Part shown: in pieces, positions 52,317 through 55,284 of the stretch | How positions within the stretch are numbered: the stretch's first letter is position 1 | Layout of the letters: the number at the start of each line of letters is the position of its first letter | Assembly (NCBI GenBank): GCA_028868535.1 | Contig: JAGWUH010000024.1 | Span: 1-55,284 of the forward strand | DNA: 55,284 nucleotides | From: Sphingomonadales bacterium | Lineage (GTDB): Bacteria > Pseudomonadota > Alphaproteobacteria > Sphingomonadales > Sphingomonadaceae | Reading direction: 5' to 3' | Position numbers and translations under genes: made by a program | The notes under the pieces: generated by a model | What the model saw: only the letters and a program-made list of their open reading frames with translations | The model's database searches: none | What the model was told of the DNA's origin: nothing

Positions 52317-53453
52317 ATGATCGCGAAAGTCGAACCGTTCCACGCCATCACCATCGGGCGCATGGCCTGGCAGCTCGCCGCCGAGGGCCGGCGGGTGTTC
52401 CACATGGAGTACGGGCAGCCGTCGACACCGGCGCCGTCGAAGGCGATCGCGGTGGCGAGCCATGTGCTCGCGACCGATCCGATGGGCTATTGGGAGAGCG
52501 ACCCGCTGAAGGCGCGGATCGCGCGCCATTATGCCGAGACGCAGGGGGTTGAGGTCTCGCCGGAGCAGGTGACGCTGACCTGCGGCGCATCACCGGCGCT
52601 GGTGCTGGCGCTGTCGTGCCTGTTCGCGCCGGGCGCGCGGGTGGCGCTGGCGCGGCCGGGCTACGTCGCCTATCGCAACACGCTGCGGGCGATGTACCTC
52701 GAACCGGTGGAGATCGCCTGCGGGCCGGCCGAACGCTACCAGTTGACCGCGGCGGCGGTGGCGGCGCTCGATCCGGCGCCGGACGGGCTGATCGTGGCGA
52801 GCCCGGCCAATCCCACCGGCACGATCATCGCGCCGGACGAGCTGGCGGCGATCGCGGCGGTGTGCCGGGCGCGGGGCATCCGGGTGATCTCCGACGAGAT
52901 CTACCACGGGCTGACGTTCGGCGCGGAGACGCACTCGGCGCTGCGGTATTGCGACGATGCGCTGATCGTCAACAGCTTCTCCAAGTACTTCTCGATGGCG
53001 CCTTGGCGGCTGGGCTGGCTGGTGGTGCCCCCTGCCCTGATCGATGCCGCCTATGCGCGGATGGGCAACCTGTTCCTGACCCCGCCGAGCCTGGCGCAGC
53101 ACGCCGGGCTGGCGGCGTTCGATTGCCGCGACGAGCTGGAGGGGCACATCGCCACCTATCGCGCCAACCGCGAGCTGATGCTGGCGGCGCTGCCGGCGAT
53201 GGGGCTGGAGCGGATCGCGCCGCCCGACGGGGCATTCTACATCTGGGCCGACATCGGCCACCTGACCGACGATTCGGTCGCGTTCTGCAAGCGGCTGCTG
53301 GCGGATACCGGGGTGGCGACGGCGCCGGGGATCGATTTCGATCCGGTGGCGGGCGGGCGCTTCATCCGGTTCTCGTTCGCGGTCTCCACCGACGAGGTGC
53401 GCGAGGCCATCGCGCGGATGATCCCGTGGTTCGCAGGCCAGCCGCGCCGTTGA
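52317..53453 (+). CDS. PLP-dependent aminotransferase, class I fold
   Basis: This 378-residue fold type I aminotransferase has the PLP-binding lysine Lys223 in NSFSKYFSM, Asn165 in ANPTGT, Asp193 and Tyr196 in DEIYHG, and Arg231 in WRLGW. It transfers an amino group between an amino acid and a keto acid; the substrate is unknown. The start ATG at 52317 has a weak site (GGCGGGG). It lies 45 bases before the enoyl-CoA hydratase on the same strand. Confidence 0.9.
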   Translation: MIAKVEPFHAITIGRMAWQLAAEGRRVFHMEYGQPSTPAPSKAIAVASHVLATDPMGYWESDPLKARIARHYAETQGVEVSPEQVTLTCGASPALVLALSCLFAPGARVALARPGYVAYRNTLRAMYLEPVEIACGPAERYQLTAAAVAALDPAPDGLIVASPANPTGTIIAPDELAAIAAVCRARGIRVISDEIYHGLTFGAETHSALRYCDDALIVNSFSKYFSMAPWRLGWLVVPPALIDAAYARMGNLFLTPPSLAQHAGLAAFDCRDELEGHIATYRANRELMLAALPAMGLERIAPPDGAFYIWADIGHLTDDSVAFCKRLLADTGVATAPGIDFDPVAGGRFIRFSFAVSTDEVREAIARMIPWFAGQPRR

Positions 53454-53498
53454 CCCGGGCGGCCGCGGCGGCCATGCCGGTGCGCGAAGGGGAGTGGC

Positions 53499-54287
53499 AT
53501 GAGCACGAACGAACTGGGCGCGGCGGGGCTGAAGCTGGAGCGCGAGGGGCCGATCGCCTGGCTGACGATCAACCGGCCGGACAAGAAGAACGCGTTCACC
53601 CCGGCGATGTACATGGGGATCAAGCGCGCGGTGCGGCTGGTCAACGCCGATCAGGACCTGCGCGCGCTGATCATCACCGGGGCGGGGGATTCGTTCTCGG
53701 CCGGGGGTGATCTCGGCGGGCGCTACGAGCCGGGCGACGAGCCGGTGCCGACCGGGCTGACTTACGAGACGCTGCCGTTCATCGCGGTGCGCGAGAGCAT
53801 GGCGCCGGTGGTTTCCGCGGTGAACGGGATATGCCAGGGCGGCGGGCTGCTGGTGGCGATGATGTCCGATGTCGCGGTGGTCAGCGAGCGGGCGACGTTC
53901 CGCGTGCCCGAGCTGCTGCGCGGGATCATCGACGCGACCTATGCGGCGGTGCTGCCGGCGCATGTCGGCATGGCGGTGGCGCGGGACCTGATCCTGACCT
54001 GCCGGCGGATCGACGCGGCCGAGGCGCAGCGCATCGGGCTGGTCAGCCGGGTGGTGCCGCACGACGAGCTGCGCAAGGAGGCGTTGCGCGCGGCGAAGGA
54101 GATGCTGCAGACCGCGCCCGAGGCGCGGGCGCACACCAAGCGGATGCTGAACATGCAGTACGCACCGATCGACTTCGAGACGATGTTCGCCAGCCTCGCC
54201 TATGGACAGGAGGTGCGCGAGGGGATGCGGGCGTTCCTGGAGAAGCGGCAGCCGAACTGGATTCCGCAAGGGCTGCCCGACGATTGA
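53499..54287 (+). CDS. Enoyl-CoA hydratase/isomerase family protein
   Basis: This 262-residue crotonase-fold protein has the CoA-binding and oxyanion-hole segments AWLTINRPDKKNAFTPAM and SFSAGGDLGG, with VNGICQGGGLLVAMMSDVAVVSE and the late PELLRGIIDATYAAVLPAHVG. One of the two catalytic glutamates of crotonase (in the ELL segment at about 135) seems present. Hydratase, isomerase or another crotonase activity cannot be decided. It follows the aminotransferase and may act with it in amino- or acyl-CoA degradation. Confidence 0.87.
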   Translation: MSTNELGAAGLKLEREGPIAWLTINRPDKKNAFTPAMYMGIKRAVRLVNADQDLRALIITGAGDSFSAGGDLGGRYEPGDEPVPTGLTYETLPFIAVRESMAPVVSAVNGICQGGGLLVAMMSDVAVVSERATFRVPELLRGIIDATYAAVLPAHVGMAVARDLILTCRRIDAAEAQRIGLVSRVVPHDELRKEALRAAKEMLQTAPEARAHTKRMLNMQYAPIDFETMFASLAYGQEVREGMRAFLEKRQPNWIPQGLPDD

Positions 54288-54354
54288 TCGGGCGCAATGG
54301 GCGGCCGGGGCGTTTCGGCCTAATCGCGGGACAGCAAGCCTGAGGGAGAACGAC

Positions 54355-54912
54355 ATGACTGCGCGTATCCAGCCCTATCATCGTCCTTCGGACTGCATCG
54401 GCGATCCGCATGAGCGGAGCGCGGTGGCGGACCTGTTCGCGCACCTGTTCGCGGGGCGCGACGATCCGCACTTCGACGGCAACCACGACGGCATGGCGAT
54501 CGCGGCGCGCAGCCCGGCGCTGGCGGGGCAACTGGCCAGGCTGGGCGGGGTGGTGATCGGCCAGCTCGGCTGGAGCCAGCGGGTGCTGCTGCGCGAGCTG
54601 GCGGCGCAGGCGGTGAACGCCCAGTTCAACAGCCGCTATTCGTTCGAGAGCCGCCGCGGGATCGGCGAGAGTGCCGGCCTGAGCGAGCTGCAGCTGGAGG
54701 CGCTGGCGAGCGGCGAGGCGCCGGCCGAGCTGTTCGATGCCGAGCAGCGGCTGGTGATCGACTATGCCCGGGCAACGGCGAAAGGGCACGTTTCCGACGC
54801 GCTGTTCAAGCGCATGGTGGCGCATTTCGGCGAGGCCGAGACGGTCGAGGCGACCGCGGTGATCGGATTCTTCGGGTTCTGGGCGATGTTCCTGAACGCA
54901 ACCCGGCCGTAA
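54355..54912 (+). CDS. Carboxymuconolactone decarboxylase/AhpD-like protein
   Basis: This 185-residue protein has the CMD-like helical pattern (QLARLGGVVIGQLGWSQRVLLRELAAQAVNAQFN, then ELFDAEQRLVIDYARATAKGHVS). The CxxC of AhpD peroxidases is absent, and the region that carries it in the family reads RYSFESRRGIGES. It is more likely a ring-cleavage-pathway or orphan relative than a peroxidase. GAGGGAGAACGAC precedes the ATG. It is the last gene before the terminal repeat. Confidence 0.78.
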   Translation: MTARIQPYHRPSDCIGDPHERSAVADLFAHLFAGRDDPHFDGNHDGMAIAARSPALAGQLARLGGVVIGQLGWSQRVLLRELAAQAVNAQFNSRYSFESRRGIGESAGLSELQLEALASGEAPAELFDAEQRLVIDYARATAKGHVSDALFKRMVAHFGEAETVEATAVIGFFGFWAMFLNATRP

Positions 54913-54951
54913 CGCCGGGATCGCGCGTCCGGGAGGATGGGCGCGGGTCCG

Positions 54952-55074
54952 CGGCCGCTGGCGAGCGCGGCGTAACGCCGGGGAAAAACGCGGGCAACTT
55001 CAGGCCGGCGTCGGGGCGTCCTGCCTGGCGGATGGGGGTTTGAGGGACCGATCCATCCGCACGTTGGTGCGGGA
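54952..55074. repeat. Right arm of the 123-bp inverted repeat
   Basis: Reverse complement of 1-123 with four mismatches. Its outer end carries CCGCACgttgGTGCGG, a 6-bp hairpin. Beyond it, 55075-55284 has no matching sequence on the left because the window starts inside the left arm. Confidence 0.9.
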
Positions 55075-55284
55075 CAGCTGGAACTGCTTCTTCGCGACCG
55101 GCTGGCTAGTGTTCACGCATCACAACCAGCTCGACCCAACGGTCTAGGGGCCTCTCGACCCAGCGAAGCGGAGCGGCGCGGCGGGCTCGCGTTGCGAGCG
55201 CCGTCCCCGGCCCTGCCGAACGAGACCGGACGGTCCCCAGCCGGAGGGCCCCGGGAAGTGCTTCCCGGTACTGCGTCCCGGCGG
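55075..55284. other. Terminal non-coding or unrecognised stretch
   Basis: No gene is recognised. One frame continues across the repeat (from about 54976 to a TAG at 55145, reading ...DSWNCFFATGWLVFTHHNQLDPTV), but without a start or family resemblance. The last 130 bases are GC-rich with short dyads (GGGAAGTGCTTCCCGG). If the repeat is longer than 123 bases, this stretch could be part of it. Confidence 0.4.

Noticed and set aside
54952..55284. Possible rRNA operon or structured RNA at the right end
   Set aside because: No 16S, 23S, 5S, tRNA or tmRNA consensus sequence could be recognised, only short GC-rich dyads.

Overview
The window reads as a chromosomal segment of a high-GC alphaproteobacterium, most likely a sphingomonad (Sphingomonas/Novosphingobium type). 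This is inferred from the very GC-rich codon use, the style of the small sphingomonad-type membrane and regulatory proteins, a CrtI-type carotenoid desaturase, a TPP-riboswitch-controlled thiC and many FAD or GMC style catabolic enzymes. No rRNA, insertion sequence, phage gene or CRISPR array was seen. There is one tRNA (Arg, anticodon TCT).

Layout. 1-123 is one arm of an imperfect inverted repeat whose partner lies at 54952-55074. 246-16729 is mostly housekeeping and accessory single genes: a TRIC-like channel, a luciferase-like oxidoreductase, a secreted protein, a membrane di-iron hydroxylase, an AI-2E family permease, an LVIVD-repeat protein with a prolyl oligopeptidase, a DUF262-HNH nuclease, dinB, an MFS exporter, crtI with a LOG-type hydrolase, a DUF4261-like protein and a small membrane protein. 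16769-19798 holds a catalytically degenerate SRAP protein, the TPP riboswitch with thiC, and a small secreted protein. 20016-26071 is rich in regulators (MarR, LuxR-type, AraC, TetR), followed by a GMC oxidoreductase and an HPP membrane protein. 26098-28304 has tRNA-Arg with a partial duplication of its 3' end, the queuosine-precursor transporter and recF.

28290-40120 is a capsule locus. Kdo is made and activated by kdsD, kdsB and kdsA; two separate single-module KpsC-like proteins and a KpsS-like protein would build the Kdo linker; manC and manA supply mannose precursors; two further glycosyltransferases follow. The export machinery (kpsM/T/E/D) is not in the window. Because sphingomonads typically carry glycosphingolipids in place of LPS, Kdo made here is probably dedicated to the capsule.

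40110-54912 is a catabolic island. Two divergent promoter regions, 8 kb apart, each carry the same 18-base sequence GTCAACTGTTGACAGTTT, which contains a 13-base palindrome, at almost the same distance (39-40 bases) from a start codon. They control (a) a DapB-like dehydrogenase and, divergently, an epimerase-prpF-tcuA-gntR operon, and (b) an aldehyde dehydrogenase-prpB operon and, divergently, an MmgE/PrpD gene. The GntR/FCD regulator in (a) is the natural candidate to bind both. The enzymes suggest dehydrogenation, double-bond isomerisation, hydration and retro-aldol cleavage of a tricarballylate- or methylcitrate-like acid. Prp synthase and AcnD are absent, so this is not the standard 2-methylcitrate cycle. 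A SnoaL-like protein, an ABM-domain monooxygenase, an aminotransferase, an enoyl-CoA hydratase and an AhpD-like protein fill the rest. This regulon is the best candidate for an undescribed system in the window. One membrane-protein gene at 46259-46653 is frameshifted.
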